Below are positions 9,388 through 19,700 of a stretch of 64,000 nucleotides of DNA, piece by piece. This stretch comes from Streptomyces sp. NRRL B-1347 (lineage in GTDB: Bacteria; Actinomycetota; Actinomycetes; Streptomycetales; Streptomycetaceae): positions 124,001 to 188,000 of the forward strand of contig NZ_JOJM01000005.1 in assembly GCF_000720325.1 (NCBI RefSeq), read 5' to 3'. The translations under genes were made by a program, and so were the position numbers. Below the pieces are notes generated by a model. The model was not told where the DNA came from and searched no databases. It saw only the letters and a program-made list of their open reading frames with translations. Numbering within the stretch: position 1 is the stretch's first letter; each line of letters starts with the position of its first letter.

Positions 9388-10878
9388 ATGACCCCGCGCC
9401 GCGCGCGCCGCCCCGTCCTGGCCGCGCTCCTCGCCGTCGCCCTCCTGGGCGGGGTGCTGACCCCCGCCGTCCAGGCCCGTCCCGCGGCCGCGCGGGCCGA
9501 CGACGGCCCGCGCGGCGCGGCAGCTCCCGGCGCCCCGCCACCGGCGAACGCCACCGGCATCCCCCGCCTCACCGACCGCGCGGGCCGCACCCTCACGCTG
9601 CGCGGCTGGAACGTCGAGGACAAGACCCACCACGGCGCCGAGGCGCTCAGCGCGATCACGGAACGCCACTTCAGGGACCTGCGCGCCCGCGGCTTCAACG
9701 TCGCCCGCCTCCTCGTCCTCTGGGACGACCTGGAGCCGCGCCGCGGCCACTACAGCCACGGCTATCTGCGCAAGATCCAGCGGATCCTCGGCTGGGCGCA
9801 CCAGCACCGCGTCCACGTCGTGCTCGACGCCCACCAGGACGTGTTCGGGCCCGCCTTCGGCCACCGCGGGATCCCCCGCTGGGCGACGCGGACCGACGGC
9901 CTTCCGTTCACCCCGCACCCCGACGACTGGTTCGCCGAGTACTTCGAGCCCGCCGTCCAGCGCGCCTTCACGCACCTCTACGAGGACGCGGACCTGCGCA
10001 CCGCCCAGGCCCGCATGTGGCGCCTGCTCGCCGACCACTTCGGCGACCACCCGGCGCTGCTCGGCTACGACCTCATCAACGAGCCGATGGGGGAACCGCG
10101 CCCCGGCGAGGACCTGGCGACCGCGGCCCGCCGCATCGAGGCGACCCAGCTCACCCCCCTGTACAACCGGCTCGCGGACGCGATCCGCACCAGGGACCGC
10201 TCCACCTGGCTGTTCGTCGAGCCGACCCCGATCGTCGGTGAAGGCGTCCCCACGGGTCTCGGCCGCATCGACGACGAGCGGGTCGTGTACGCGCCGCACT
10301 TCTACAACACCGCGATGGAGGCGGGCGCCGACTACGACCCCTCGGCAGGCTGGATCGAGGCGTACGAACGGGCCGTCACCGCCTACCCCCGCGAGCACGG
10401 CCTGCCGGTCGTCGTGGGGGAGTGGGGCCCGCTGAACAACGCCCTGCCGAACATGCGCCGCTTCTACGACGACGCCCTCGCCTCGCTGAACCGCTACTCC
10501 TCCGGCTGGGCGGGCTACGTGTGGTGCTACGGCGGCGGCTACTGCGCGCTCGACCCCGACGGTCGCTTCCGCACGAACAAGGAACGCACCGCGACGCCCT
10601 ACGCCCCCGCGGTCGCCGGAACCGTGCGCGAGGACGTCCACGACCCGGGCACCGGCACCTACCGCCTCGCCTACCGGGCCACGCGCCGCCCCGGCACCAC
10701 CGAGCTCTCGCTGCCGCCGAGCCCCACCGGGTGGCGCGTCGAGGTCACGGGGCGCGGGGCGCATGCCAGCGCCGACGGCGTGGCCGCGGGACGGGTGGGC
10801 CACGTGAAGGTGCGGGCCGCCCGCGACGCGGCGGTGGAGGTGCGGGTCACACCGGGTTCGGGCGGCACACGTCACTGA
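9388..10878 (+). CDS. secreted GH5 glycoside hydrolase, endoglycoceramidase-like
   Basis: 496 aa with an Arg-rich signal peptide (cleavage near VQARPAAARA). GGAGG sits 6 bases before the ATG. The TIM-barrel GH5 core carries the acid/base Glu232 in YDLINEP and the nucleophile Glu345 in VVVGEWGP. Other family segments are LRGWNVEDK, FNVARLLVLWDDLEP and VLDAHQDVF. The last ~90 residues form a beta-sandwich-like tail, typical of endoglycoceramidases, which cut the glycan from glycosphingolipids. The nearby secreted sphingomyelinase C (24532-25509) also targets sphingolipids, though the genes are not linked in an operon. Other beta-1,4-glucanase activity cannot be excluded. Confidence 0.88.
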   Translation: MTPRRARRPVLAALLAVALLGGVLTPAVQARPAAARADDGPRGAAAPGAPPPANATGIPRLTDRAGRTLTLRGWNVEDKTHHGAEALSAITERHFRDLRARGFNVARLLVLWDDLEPRRGHYSHGYLRKIQRILGWAHQHRVHVVLDAHQDVFGPAFGHRGIPRWATRTDGLPFTPHPDDWFAEYFEPAVQRAFTHLYEDADLRTAQARMWRLLADHFGDHPALLGYDLINEPMGEPRPGEDLATAARRIEATQLTPLYNRLADAIRTRDRSTWLFVEPTPIVGEGVPTGLGRIDDERVVYAPHFYNTAMEAGADYDPSAGWIEAYERAVTAYPREHGLPVVVGEWGPLNNALPNMRRFYDDALASLNRYSSGWAGYVWCYGGGYCALDPDGRFRTNKERTATPYAPAVAGTVREDVHDPGTGTYRLAYRATRRPGTTELSLPPSPTGWRVEVTGRGAHASADGVAAGRVGHVKVRAARDAAVEVRVTPGSGGTRH

Positions 10879-10885
10879 ATAGCCG

Positions 10886-11233
10886 TCAGAAGAACATCAC
10901 GGAACGGAGCTTGAGGCGCTCGGAGCCGTATCCGGTGCGCGGGCGCAAGGTGAACGAGTCACCCGTGCAGTCCGGCTCCGTGAAGACCTCGGCGTACGCG
11001 TCGGTCCGGTTGCGCGGCGAGTGGGCCGGGGAGCTGGAATCCGGGTCCAACACCTCCGGCAGCGCGACGCACTCCCAGCTCTGCGGGTCCTGGATGACGG
11101 TGACCTGCGGCCTGCCGTCGAGCCCGCTGTAGGTGTACTGGAACTGGCCGTCGGCCGCGGTGGCCGAAGCGGGCAGGGTGACGATCAGGGCGAGAGCGCC
11201 CGCGGCGGCGGCCAGGGCGGTGCGGAAGCGCAT
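10886..11233 (-). CDS. small secreted protein, paralogue of the divergent neighbour
   Basis: 115 aa starting at MRFRTALAAA; GAAAGGA precedes the ATG. An Ala-rich signal peptide ends near ATAA. The mature part has two Cys (SWECVAL and EPDCTG) and ends in RSVMFF. It shares a pattern with the divergent gene at 11481-11819: an aromatic-rich first strand, a first Cys, an NRTD motif, a second Cys, then a terminal RSVMF. This suggests one disulfide and a small beta-sandwich, perhaps crystallin- or inhibitor-like. Function unknown. The frame is open much further upstream, but the signal peptide fixes this start. Confidence 0.72.
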   Translation of the reverse strand: MRFRTALAAAAGALALIVTLPASATAADGQFQYTYSGLDGRPQVTVIQDPQSWECVALPEVLDPDSSSPAHSPRNRTDAYAEVFTEPDCTGDSFTLRPRTGYGSERLKLRSVMFF

Positions 11234-11480
11234 GCGCGCGGTCCTTTCACAGTGGTGAGCACAACGGACCTTCGCTTCCCATGTGCATGTCCACATATGC
11301 CGGTCCTGTCGGCACTCACCCGGACGAGGGAGCCGTTCGGCGCGCGGTCCGCAAGCTGCGGACGAGAGGCGCCCGGAGCGCACGCGGGGGGCGTGGGACC
11401 CAGCTGCCCGCTCCGACTTCCCGGCTCTCTGGGAGCGTGTCCCCTGGGTGACTCCACCCCCGTGCGGAACCGTGGCACCC

Positions 11481-11819
11481 ATGACCACCACACGCATGAC
11501 GTCGGCGCGCGTCGGCCGCGCGGCCCTGGCCGCCGCAGCCGCCCTCGCCGTCTTCACCGCCCTGCCCACCAGCAGCGCCCACGCGGCCACCGGGACCTTC
11601 TTCTACCACTCGTCCCAGTCCGGCGACCTGGAGATCAACGACCCGGACAACGGCGAGTGCTACCTCCTGCTCCAAGGCGCGACCAGCGTGCGGAACCGCA
11701 CGGACACCGTCGCCAGGGTGTACTACGACCAGGGCTGCGAGGAACTCGCGGACACCGTGGTTCCCGGGGACGGCCGCACCTTCACCGAACCCCTCGCGCG
11801 CAGCGTGATGTTCGGCTGA
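11481..11819 (+). CDS. small secreted protein, paralogue of the divergent neighbour
   Basis: 112 aa from ATG 11481 (an alternative ATG is at 11496). A Sec signal peptide with Ala-rich core ends near AHAA. The mature region begins TGTFFYHSS, has Cys in GECYLL and QGCEEL, the motif NRTDT between them, and the end RSVMFG. It matches the minus-strand neighbour in Cys spacing, NRTD and the terminal RSVMF, so the two probably arose by duplication and inversion. The 247-bp gap between their starts would carry back-to-back promoters. Exact role unknown. Confidence 0.72.
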   Translation: MTTTRMTSARVGRAALAAAAALAVFTALPTSSAHAATGTFFYHSSQSGDLEINDPDNGECYLLLQGATSVRNRTDTVARVYYDQGCEELADTVVPGDGRTFTEPLARSVMFG

Positions 11820-11836
11820 GAGCCACCCCCCCAGGG

Positions 11837-11866
11837 CGGCGGGGCCGCCCCTCCTTGGCCCCGCCG
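11837..11866. terminator. bidirectional hairpin terminator
   Basis: A perfect 10-bp stem (11837-11846 with 11857-11866) and a 10-nt loop, between the convergent small secreted protein and sirtuin genes. Confidence 0.75.
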
Positions 11867-11894
11867 TCCGCCCTCCCCGTGCGGCGGGAGCGGT

Positions 11895-12620
11895 CTAGGC
11901 GGCAAGCTCCCGCAGCAGCTCCGGCAGCGCGGTGCCGATCGGCTCGCGCACCACCTCCGCGGCCCGGTCGTCGTACGGAGTCGGCTCGGCGTTCACGATG
12001 ACCAGACGCGCCCCGAAGTCGGCGGCGAGACCCGCGAGCCCCGCCGCGGGCTGCACCTGAAGGCTCGTGCCCACCGCGATGAACACCTCACAGGCCTTGG
12101 TGATCGCCACGGCGTCACCGAGCACCGCCGGATCGAGCCGCTCGCCGAACATCACCGTCGCCGACTTGAGGACGCCCCCGCATGCTGTGCACGCCGGATC
12201 CGGCTCGCCCGCCTCGACCCGGGCGAGCGCCTCCTCCATCGGCCCGCGCGCACCGCACCCGGTACACACCACCGAGCGCGCCGAGCCGTGCAGTTCGAGC
12301 ACCTTGCGGTCCGGCATCCCGGCCAGCTGGTGCAGCCCGTCCACGTTCTGCGTGATCACCCGCACCGGGACGCCGGAGCGCTCCAGGTCCACCACCGCGT
12401 GGTGCGCCGCGTTCGGACGGGCCCCCAGCGTGCGGTTCTCCCGCCGCAGCTGCCACGACCTGCGCCGGATCTCCGGATCACCCATGTAGTACTCGTACGT
12501 CACGAGCTTCTCGGCCTCGGGGTCGCGCCGCCACAGGCCGTTCGGCCCGCGGTAGTCCGGGATCCCGGAGTCCGTGGAGATGCCGGCCCCGCTGAGAAGG
12601 GCCACGAGAGGCTTGCTCAT
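11895..12620 (-). CDS. sirtuin, NAD-dependent protein deacylase
   Basis: 241 aa starting MSKPLVALL. All sirtuin landmarks are present: SGAGIST and GIPDYRG (NAD binding), TQNVDGLHQ, the catalytic His in LELHGS, a four-Cys zinc site (CTGC and CTAC), and VGTSLQVQPAA plus VIVNAEPTPYD toward the end. It removes acetyl or other acyl groups from protein lysines using NAD. Length is normal for a bacterial CobB/SIR2-type enzyme. The open frame extends 19 codons upstream, but the sirtuin fold begins at the chosen Met. Confidence 0.95.
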   Translation of the reverse strand: MSKPLVALLSGAGISTDSGIPDYRGPNGLWRRDPEAEKLVTYEYYMGDPEIRRRSWQLRRENRTLGARPNAAHHAVVDLERSGVPVRVITQNVDGLHQLAGMPDRKVLELHGSARSVVCTGCGARGPMEEALARVEAGEPDPACTACGGVLKSATVMFGERLDPAVLGDAVAITKACEVFIAVGTSLQVQPAAGLAGLAADFGARLVIVNAEPTPYDDRAAEVVREPIGTALPELLRELAA

Positions 12621-13082
12621 GCCGCCGAGCCTAGGGCGCGCGTGCGCGCCGCGGCGAACGGATTTCGCCGGGCGCACCGCGTCGCGCCCGCGCGCGGACC
12701 CGGCGCCGCGCCGCCTGCCGCCTCCGGCTCATCCAATGGGGTGAGCTGCGCGTATCGCTCCCCGCACGCTCCCGCCCCGCGGGGATCCTGAGACGGAAGC
12801 GGCGTGCGGGCAGGAGCTGGCATGAAGGCCGAAACTGACAGCGACGACAGCGTCCGGCGTGCGATAGAACCGTGGACCACACATCCCAGGGCGCATCTCA
12901 CTTCGCTTCCGCGGCGGCTCTGCCACGCCTCACCCCACCGACGGCGTGGCCACACCGCCCCCTCCCACCACACGCCAGGCCGCACGGCCGCGACGCCGAC
13001 GTCCTGACGCACCTCCCTCCACCACTCCCGCGACACACCATGCCGCCCTACGGGGTCCTCGGACCCGGCAACGGGGGAACCC
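12621..13082. other. intergenic region upstream of the giant gene pair
   Basis: 462 bp between the sirtuin and the first giant gene, which point away from each other. Both promoters must lie here, but no clear -10/-35 pair, hairpin or coding signal is evident. GGGGGA at 13073-13078 serves as ribosome site for the next gene. Confidence 0.5.
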
Positions 13083-16000
13083 ATGTCCGTGCCACCGCCT
13101 CCACAGCCCTACCGCCTGCTGCGCGCCACCGACCTCCTCGACCTGCACTTCCGCTTCCTGGGCCTGCGCCTGGAGAAGCCCGTCCTCGGCCCCCGCCGAC
13201 TGGTCCGCAAGGAGCCGGACAAGCCCGGCTACCTCGTCGTCACGTTCGGCCCCCAGGCCGTCGTCGAACGGGCGTTCTTCGAGATCACCCCCGGCATCCC
13301 CGAAGGCGCCCAGGACACCGCCCTCGCGGGGAGCGAGCCGCACAAGCCGCCGCCCGTGGCCTCCCGCATCGGCGGCCGCAGCGTCCTGGTGTTCGGCGTG
13401 GGCGCCCAGGCGGCCGTCACCTACACCGACACCGGCCTGCTCACCGCGATGCGGGAGCTTCCCCTGCGCGTCGTGGACGCCGCCCGCGAACCGGCCGCCG
13501 CGGCCGGGCTGCGGCACGCCGTGACCGGCACGCCCGACAACGTCTTCCACGCCCTGCGCCTGGCCCGCACGGTGGCGGAGCTCGCGGCGCGGCACGGCGC
13601 CGACGCACCCGTCGACGCGGGGCTGCTCGCCGCACCGGCCGCAGACCTCGCCGCCGGTGCCCGGCCGGAGAACCCGCTCGCGAACCCGGACGACCCGAAG
13701 ACCGGCATCGAACTGCCCTATCGGCTCCTGCTGTCGCCGCCGCAGGGCGCCACCTGGTCGCACCGCACCGAACTCGCCGACCCAGCGGGCCGCGTCGAGC
13801 TGTGGCACACCCGGCTGCCCGCCACCGGTGCCCGCGCCGTCTGGACCCGGGACCCGGGCTTCGACCCGGCCGTCCCCCGCCCCCTTGACCCCGTCGGCAA
13901 CGACTTCATCATGGCCATGACCCCCGAGGACCGGTCATCCGTGGTGCACCTGAGCTCCAACACCCAGCTGCCGGGCGGCTTCCGGCCGACGCCACTGACC
14001 GGCGACAACCTCATGCTGTCCAGCATGGGAGGCTGGCTCGACTCGCTGGGGCGCTGGGACCAGCCGCCCGACGGCTTCGAGGTCACCCAGTGGCGCCACC
14101 GCGCATCGCTCGGCCGCGACCACTACGTACGCGTCATGTACCGGGGGCGGCTCTTCCCCTTCGGCCACCTGGCGGACCTCGTCAAGGTCACCGAGCGCAA
14201 GTTCGACCACGCGCGGCCCGACCGCGCGGCCTACCTCAACCAGCGGTTCTTCATCATGGTGCGCGAGCCCGTCCGCCGCTACGGCGCACCGGAGGACACC
14301 GAGGAACTGAAGCGGCTGCGCCGCCTCTTCCCGTTCACCAGCGTCCGCCTGCTCACCCTCGTCACCCCCGACCTGCACGCGCCCCGGCCGATCCCGGAGT
14401 TGACCACCGACCCCCGGGAACCCAACAGGAAGCTCGCCTTCTTCCCGGAGACCGACGAGGAGGCGCCCTTCCAGTTCCAGGTGAGCATGACCGACCTGGA
14501 CGGCCGCCTCGTCGAGTTCCGCACGCCCATGGCCTTCGTCGGCAAGAACCTGTACGAGAGCCGGGCCGACGTGCAGACGCTCGTCACCTTCTACACACCG
14601 CCCCTGACCGCGCCGAGCCCCGCGCCGCCCGACCTGGGCCGCGACGAGCTCAAGCGCGTCGTCGCCGACGTACGCGGCCAGGCGATCGCCTACGCGCCGA
14701 GCCACAAGCCCGACGACACGACGCTCTCCACCGGCCAGCTGGTCTGGGGCGTCGCGAACGCCCCGGAGCCGACCCCCGCCGGTGAGCCCCTGTTCCTGCC
14801 CACCGTGCGCTGGGCGAGGGCCGTCGTGCCCGCCCTCAGCCGCTTCGGCACCGGCTCCGGGGGCGATCAGCCGAAGTCGGTGTTCCACCCCGAGCCGTAC
14901 GTGCGCGACGCCTTCACCGACGCCAACAAGGGCCAGCTGTTCATCGAACTCGTCGAGCCGTTCGACCTCACCTTCAGCGGGGGCGGGCAGAGCGCCGGGG
15001 CGCTCGCCCAGCCGAACTTCTCCGTGGCGGGTCTGTCCCGGCTCACCGGCCCGGTCGCCGCCGCCCCCGCCACCTCCCTCGGGCCCGACGCCGACCCGGC
15101 CGACAAGTGGGTCAACCTCCTCCAGGGCCGCTTCAACCCGCTCGACTACTTCAAGCAGATCGCCGACGCCAAGCTGTTCGGGATGTTCCCGCTGTGGGAG
15201 ATCCTCAAGGAGGTCGGCCTCGACAAGCTCAAGGCGCCGAACTTCCTCACGGCGACCGTCAACGCCGTCACCGGATTCCTCAGTGACCTGCGCGGTCTGC
15301 GCGACACCCTGGCAAGCGTCCAGGAGCAGTTCCCGGAGACCGCCGACCGCGTCGTCCGTGTCGTCGACACCGCGACACGCTTCGTCGACGTGCTCCTCGC
15401 CTACATCTCCAGCAATCTCCAGCACCTCCCCAACCCCACGCGCATCGAGGACGTCGACAACGCCTTCCGCGCCTTCGCAGACGCCCTGCGGGACCTGCGC
15501 GTCAACCTGCCCGCCGGGGTCGAGACCGGAGTGCGGCAGCTGCTCACCCGCATCGCCGAGGCGACCGCCACGTACGAGAACGGAGCGGGCGAGGTCCTCG
15601 CGCTGCGCGACGCCATCATGACGGCCGCGCTCGGCGCAAGACTGCCGGACGTCGTCAACTCCCGCCTCCAGTGGCAGCCGGACATCAAGGCGTGGGCACC
15701 GGACAAGGAGGACCCCCCGACGCAGGAGAAGGACGCCGTCTTCTGGCCCACCGGCAAGCTGACCCTCGTCGCGGACCTGCGCGGCTCACTGCGCCCCGAC
15801 GTGCCCCAGGCCGCCGACGTCACCTGCACGCTCGACAACTTCAAGCTGCGCATGGTGCCCGGCTTCGAAGCGATCGCCCTGGACTTCGAGCGGATCCGCT
15901 TCTCCATGCGCGCGGGCGAGAAGCCGGACGTCGAGGTGAAGTTCCGCGACCTCGAGTTCATCGGGCACCTGGAGTTCATCCAGACCCTGCGCAACCTCAT

Positions 16001-16784
16001 CCCGCTCGACGGCTTCAGCGACCCGCCCGCCCTCACCGTCGACAGCTCCGGCATCCACGCCAACTACTCGATGCAGCTGCCCAACGCGGCCGTGGGCGTG
16101 TTCAGCCTGGAGAACCTCTCCCTGAACGCCATGCTCTCCGTGCCGTTCATCGGCAACACCCCGCTCCAGGCGGGCTTCTCCTTCTGCCGCCGCGAGGCGC
16201 CGTTCCGCCTCACCGTGTCGATGCTCGGCGGTGGCGGCTACCTCGGCATCGTCCTGAACCCCAAGGAAATCGCCGTCCTGGACGCCGCCCTGGAATTCGG
16301 CGCCGCGGTGTCCATGAACTTCGGCGTGGCCAGCGGCAGCCTCTCCGTCATGGCGGGCGTCTACTTCCGGCTCGAGGTGCGCCACATCACGCCCGACCCG
16401 AGCAGGCCGGACCACAAGGTGAGCCGCCCGAGCGTCAAACTCGTCGGCTACCTCCGCGCCCGCGGCGAGGTCGACGTCCTCGGCATCGTCTCCGCCTCCA
16501 TCGAGCTCTACCTGGAACTCGGCTACGAGGACGGCTACGCCGTCGGCCGCGCCCGCCTCACCATCAGCATCGAGATCGGCTTCTTCGAGAAGTCCGTGAC
16601 GATCCGCTGCGAGAAGAAGTTCGCCGGCAGCGGCCGCCGCGCCGACCTCGCGGGCGCCGCCCCCGCACCGGAGCTCACGCCGCCCTCGTTCGCCGACCTC
16701 ATGGCGCCGTACACCGACCCGGTCACCGGTGCCCGCGTCGACCCCGTCCTCGACTACTGCACGGCCTTCGCGGAGGTGAACTGA
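13083..16784 (+). CDS. giant uncharacterised protein (1233 aa), first of a pair
   Basis: No family recognised. It has no signal peptide or transmembrane helix, so it should be cytosolic unless exported by a dedicated machine. Residues 1-680 are mixed alpha/beta with many Pro and aromatic residues. About 680-890 is helical and partly amphipathic (segments such as DLRGLRDTLASVQEQF and VVDTATRFVDVLLAYI). About 893-1180 is a long run of alternating hydrophobic strands, including VSMLGGGGYLGIVLN and SIELYLELGYEDGYAVGRA, suggesting a large beta-sheet groove, barrel or solenoid. The C-terminal 50 residues are Pro/Ala-rich. The next gene starts 2 bases after its stop, so the two are very likely co-translated. 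The reading frame itself is secure. Confidence 0.8.
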   Translation: MSVPPPPQPYRLLRATDLLDLHFRFLGLRLEKPVLGPRRLVRKEPDKPGYLVVTFGPQAVVERAFFEITPGIPEGAQDTALAGSEPHKPPPVASRIGGRSVLVFGVGAQAAVTYTDTGLLTAMRELPLRVVDAAREPAAAAGLRHAVTGTPDNVFHALRLARTVAELAARHGADAPVDAGLLAAPAADLAAGARPENPLANPDDPKTGIELPYRLLLSPPQGATWSHRTELADPAGRVELWHTRLPATGARAVWTRDPGFDPAVPRPLDPVGNDFIMAMTPEDRSSVVHLSSNTQLPGGFRPTPLTGDNLMLSSMGGWLDSLGRWDQPPDGFEVTQWRHRASLGRDHYVRVMYRGRLFPFGHLADLVKVTERKFDHARPDRAAYLNQRFFIMVREPVRRYGAPEDTEELKRLRRLFPFTSVRLLTLVTPDLHAPRPIPELTTDPREPNRKLAFFPETDEEAPFQFQVSMTDLDGRLVEFRTPMAFVGKNLYESRADVQTLVTFYTPPLTAPSPAPPDLGRDELKRVVADVRGQAIAYAPSHKPDDTTLSTGQLVWGVANAPEPTPAGEPLFLPTVRWARAVVPALSRFGTGSGGDQPKSVFHPEPYVRDAFTDANKGQLFIELVEPFDLTFSGGGQSAGALAQPNFSVAGLSRLTGPVAAAPATSLGPDADPADKWVNLLQGRFNPLDYFKQIADAKLFGMFPLWEILKEVGLDKLKAPNFLTATVNAVTGFLSDLRGLRDTLASVQEQFPETADRVVRVVDTATRFVDVLLAYISSNLQHLPNPTRIEDVDNAFRAFADALRDLRVNLPAGVETGVRQLLTRIAEATATYENGAGEVLALRDAIMTAALGARLPDVVNSRLQWQPDIKAWAPDKEDPPTQEKDAVFWPTGKLTLVADLRGSLRPDVPQAADVTCTLDNFKLRMVPGFEAIALDFERIRFSMRAGEKPDVEVKFRDLEFIGHLEFIQTLRNLIPLDGFSDPPALTVDSSGIHANYSMQLPNAAVGVFSLENLSLNAMLSVPFIGNTPLQAGFSFCRREAPFRLTVSMLGGGGYLGIVLNPKEIAVLDAALEFGAAVSMNFGVASGSLSVMAGVYFRLEVRHITPDPSRPDHKVSRPSVKLVGYLRARGEVDVLGIVSASIELYLELGYEDGYAVGRARLTISIEIGFFEKSVTIRCEKKFAGSGRRADLAGAAPAPELTPPSFADLMAPYTDPVTGARVDPVLDYCTAFAEVN

Positions 16785-16786
16785 CC

Positions 16787-19700
16787 ATGGTGGACAGCAT
16801 CCGATGGACCGTCCTCCCCGACGGCGTCATCGAGGGTGACACCGTACGCGTGTCCGTCCTCGTCACCCCGAACCTGACCGGCATCACCCGCCTCGGCCAG
16901 TCCGAGGCGTTCATCCGCTGGCCGGAGCGGCTCACCACCCTGCTGGCCGGGCTGTGGTTCGAGTTCGACACCCCCGAACACACCTACGTCACGCAGCACG
17001 AGCCGACGGGCCACCACCCCCCGGCCGACCTCGACACGTGGAAGGCCCTGTTCAAGGACACCACCCTGGTGTCCCCACCGGAGCGGGCGGCCGCGCTGGC
17101 CGCCGAGGCGGCGGACACGCTGCGCTCCTTCCCCGGCAAGATGGTGCACGACGAGATCACCGACGTGTACCAGGCCGTCGCCGTGACCACGACGCGCAGC
17201 CGCCTCGGCGGCGAATGGGCCCGCCAGGAGAGCCTCCTGTGCGAGGAGCCGCCGACGGACCACCGCGGCTGGGAGGTGCCCGCCCTGTACCTGATGCCCG
17301 ACATCATCACCCGCGAGGTCCTGGACATGGGCCGGAACCTGGCCGAGGGCTACGAGGTGGTGAAGCGGGCGTTCAACCAGCACAGCGACGTCCCGCGCGC
17401 CGCCGCGGACGACCTCACCCCGCGGGTCATGGACCGTACGACCGAGTTCTACACCAGGGCGGTGAACAAGCACGTGCTGCCCCTGGCCGAGACCGCCCTG
17501 TTCTACGACCGGCCCAGGCCGTCCGCCGAGGCCCTGGCCGCCGAGGAGGAGGAAGAGCACCGCGTCGACTTCCACGAGGCGTGCGGTCTGCTCGGCGACT
17601 ATCCGGAGCTCCAGCGCAGGTTCGGCCTCGTCGTCGACCGCCGGTTCACGCTGCCCGCGAGCATCCCCGACGGAGCCCGCGTCCGGGTGCGCTTCGCGGG
17701 CGACGTGCCCCACGCCGACGACCTCAACGCCGGGCCGCTCCGCCCCTGGACGGCCCTCCGGCTCGTCCGGGGCAGCGTCTTCGAGGCGGCCGCCGCCACC
17801 GACGGCCTGATCACCGGCGGGATGCTGAACCTCGGCGTCCCCGACACCTGGCACCTCACCGAACTGGACGTGGACGGGGCGGCGCTCAAACACCTCGACT
17901 ACGCCCGCACCATCGCGGTCCTGTACGACCGTGACGTGCCGTCGAGCCCCGGCTCCGTCGCCCACCAGGTCGCGGGCACCGCCACCCCGGCCGCCCGCGG
18001 CGGCGGCATCACCCTGATGCACACCGTCCGCGACCACTACCTCGCCGGGCAGATCGGCTCCGACCTCAACCGCCGCACCAACGGCGAAGTGGCCGAACTG
18101 ACCGCGGAGAACCTGGTCCGCGGCTACCGCGTGGACATCGGCACCGTCGACCCCGCCACCGGCGCCGTCCGCCAGTGGCAGTCGCTGCTGCGCCGTCGCG
18201 GCCGCTACACGATCCGCTGGCCCGGCCAGCAGCCCGTCACCCTCCAGGTCCGCCCGGACGAGGGCCTGGTGCGCGCCAGCGCCGTGACGGCCACCTCCGC
18301 CACCTCCAAGGTGCTCTACGGCCACCAGGCCGTCCTCGGCTGGCACGGCTGGAGCCTGGCCGCGCCCCGCCCCGGCCGCACCATCGGCCTCAACGAGGAG
18401 CCGGAGGCACCCGCCCCGCCCGTGTCGCCGGACGTGCCCCTGGAGACACGGTTCACGGCGGAGCCCGGCTCGCTGCCCGCGCTGCGCTTCGGCCGCACGT
18501 ACCGCATGCGCGCCCGCGTCGCCGACCTCGCGGGGAACGGCCTGGAGCACACCGCGAGCACCCCCGCCGCCGTCCAGTCCGAGGCGATCACCTACGGCCG
18601 CTGGGAGCCCGTCCCGCAGCCCGTGGTGGTGCCTCTGCTGCCGTTCAACGAAGGCGAGTCCACCGAGCGCCTGGTCATCCGCAGCACCGTCACCGACGAC
18701 GGCCGCCACATCTCGCCCGACGAGTACGTCCTGTGGCGCTCCGACGTCCCCGACCACAAGGCGCGCTCCGACGTCGACGGCCTCGACCGCCAGTACAAGC
18801 CGACCGCGGAACGGCACGTGGCACCGCCGAAGACGGCCCTGCAAATGGCCGAGGAACACGGCGTGTTCGACGCCGCCTTCGGCGCGGGCAAGCCCGACCG
18901 GGTGCGCGAGGAGTACTTCGCCGCCGCCTCCCGCGAGTCGGGCTCCTTCCTGGACACCGTCGTACGCGGCCCGCACTGGCCGCACCTCCCGCGCAACCTG
19001 CTGCTCGAAGGCTCCATCCACGTCGCCAAGCACGACGTGCACGACCCGCTGCCGGTCACCCCGCTGCCGCTGGCACGCCGCGGCGCCGGTCTCAAGCGGG
19101 GCGAGTTCATCGTGCACAACACCCACCAGCTGCTCCTGCCGTACCTCCCGGACGTCCTGGCCGAGGGCGTGATGCTGCGCGGGCTGCCCGGCGACCTGGA
19201 GAACCGCAAGATCCCCTTCCCCGGCCCCTGGCCGCAGGCCGAACCCTTCAGGATCCGGATCAAGGAAGGCAGCGGCGAACCCCACTGGAGCGGCCTCACC
19301 GAGCGCGTCCTGGAGGTGTTCCTGCCCAAGGGCGAGATCGCCACGGTCCGCCTGAGCTGCTATCTGGACCCGCGGAAGCTTCCCCTGCTGCGCCAGTGGG
19401 GGCTGCTCACCGAGTCCGCCTTCTGGCAGGACCTGCGCGACCAGGACCGGGCGTTCCTCACCCGGGCCACCGCCGACGGCGAGAACTGGATGCTCACGCC
19501 GTGGACCGAGGTCACGCTGGTGCACGCGGTGGAGAAGCCCGTCGAGCCGCCGAGCCTCGCCGAACTCGCCGCGTCCCGCACGGCCGAGCAGACCGCCGCC
19601 GCCATCTCCCTCCAGGTCACCAGCCACGCCGAGAGCACCGGCCACGTCGAGGTGGACGCCCGCTGGAGCGAGTGGCTCGACGACGTCACCCAGGACGAGC

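Noticed and set aside
12872..13888. Open frame starting in the intergenic gap and overlapping the first giant gene
   Set aside because: Becomes pure Arg/Pro/Gly after the overlap and has no ribosome site; spurious.
15671..16786. N-terminal extension of the second giant protein
   Set aside because: It overlaps a well-supported gene in another frame and is Arg/Pro-rich; the coupled ATG at 16787 has a good ribosome site.
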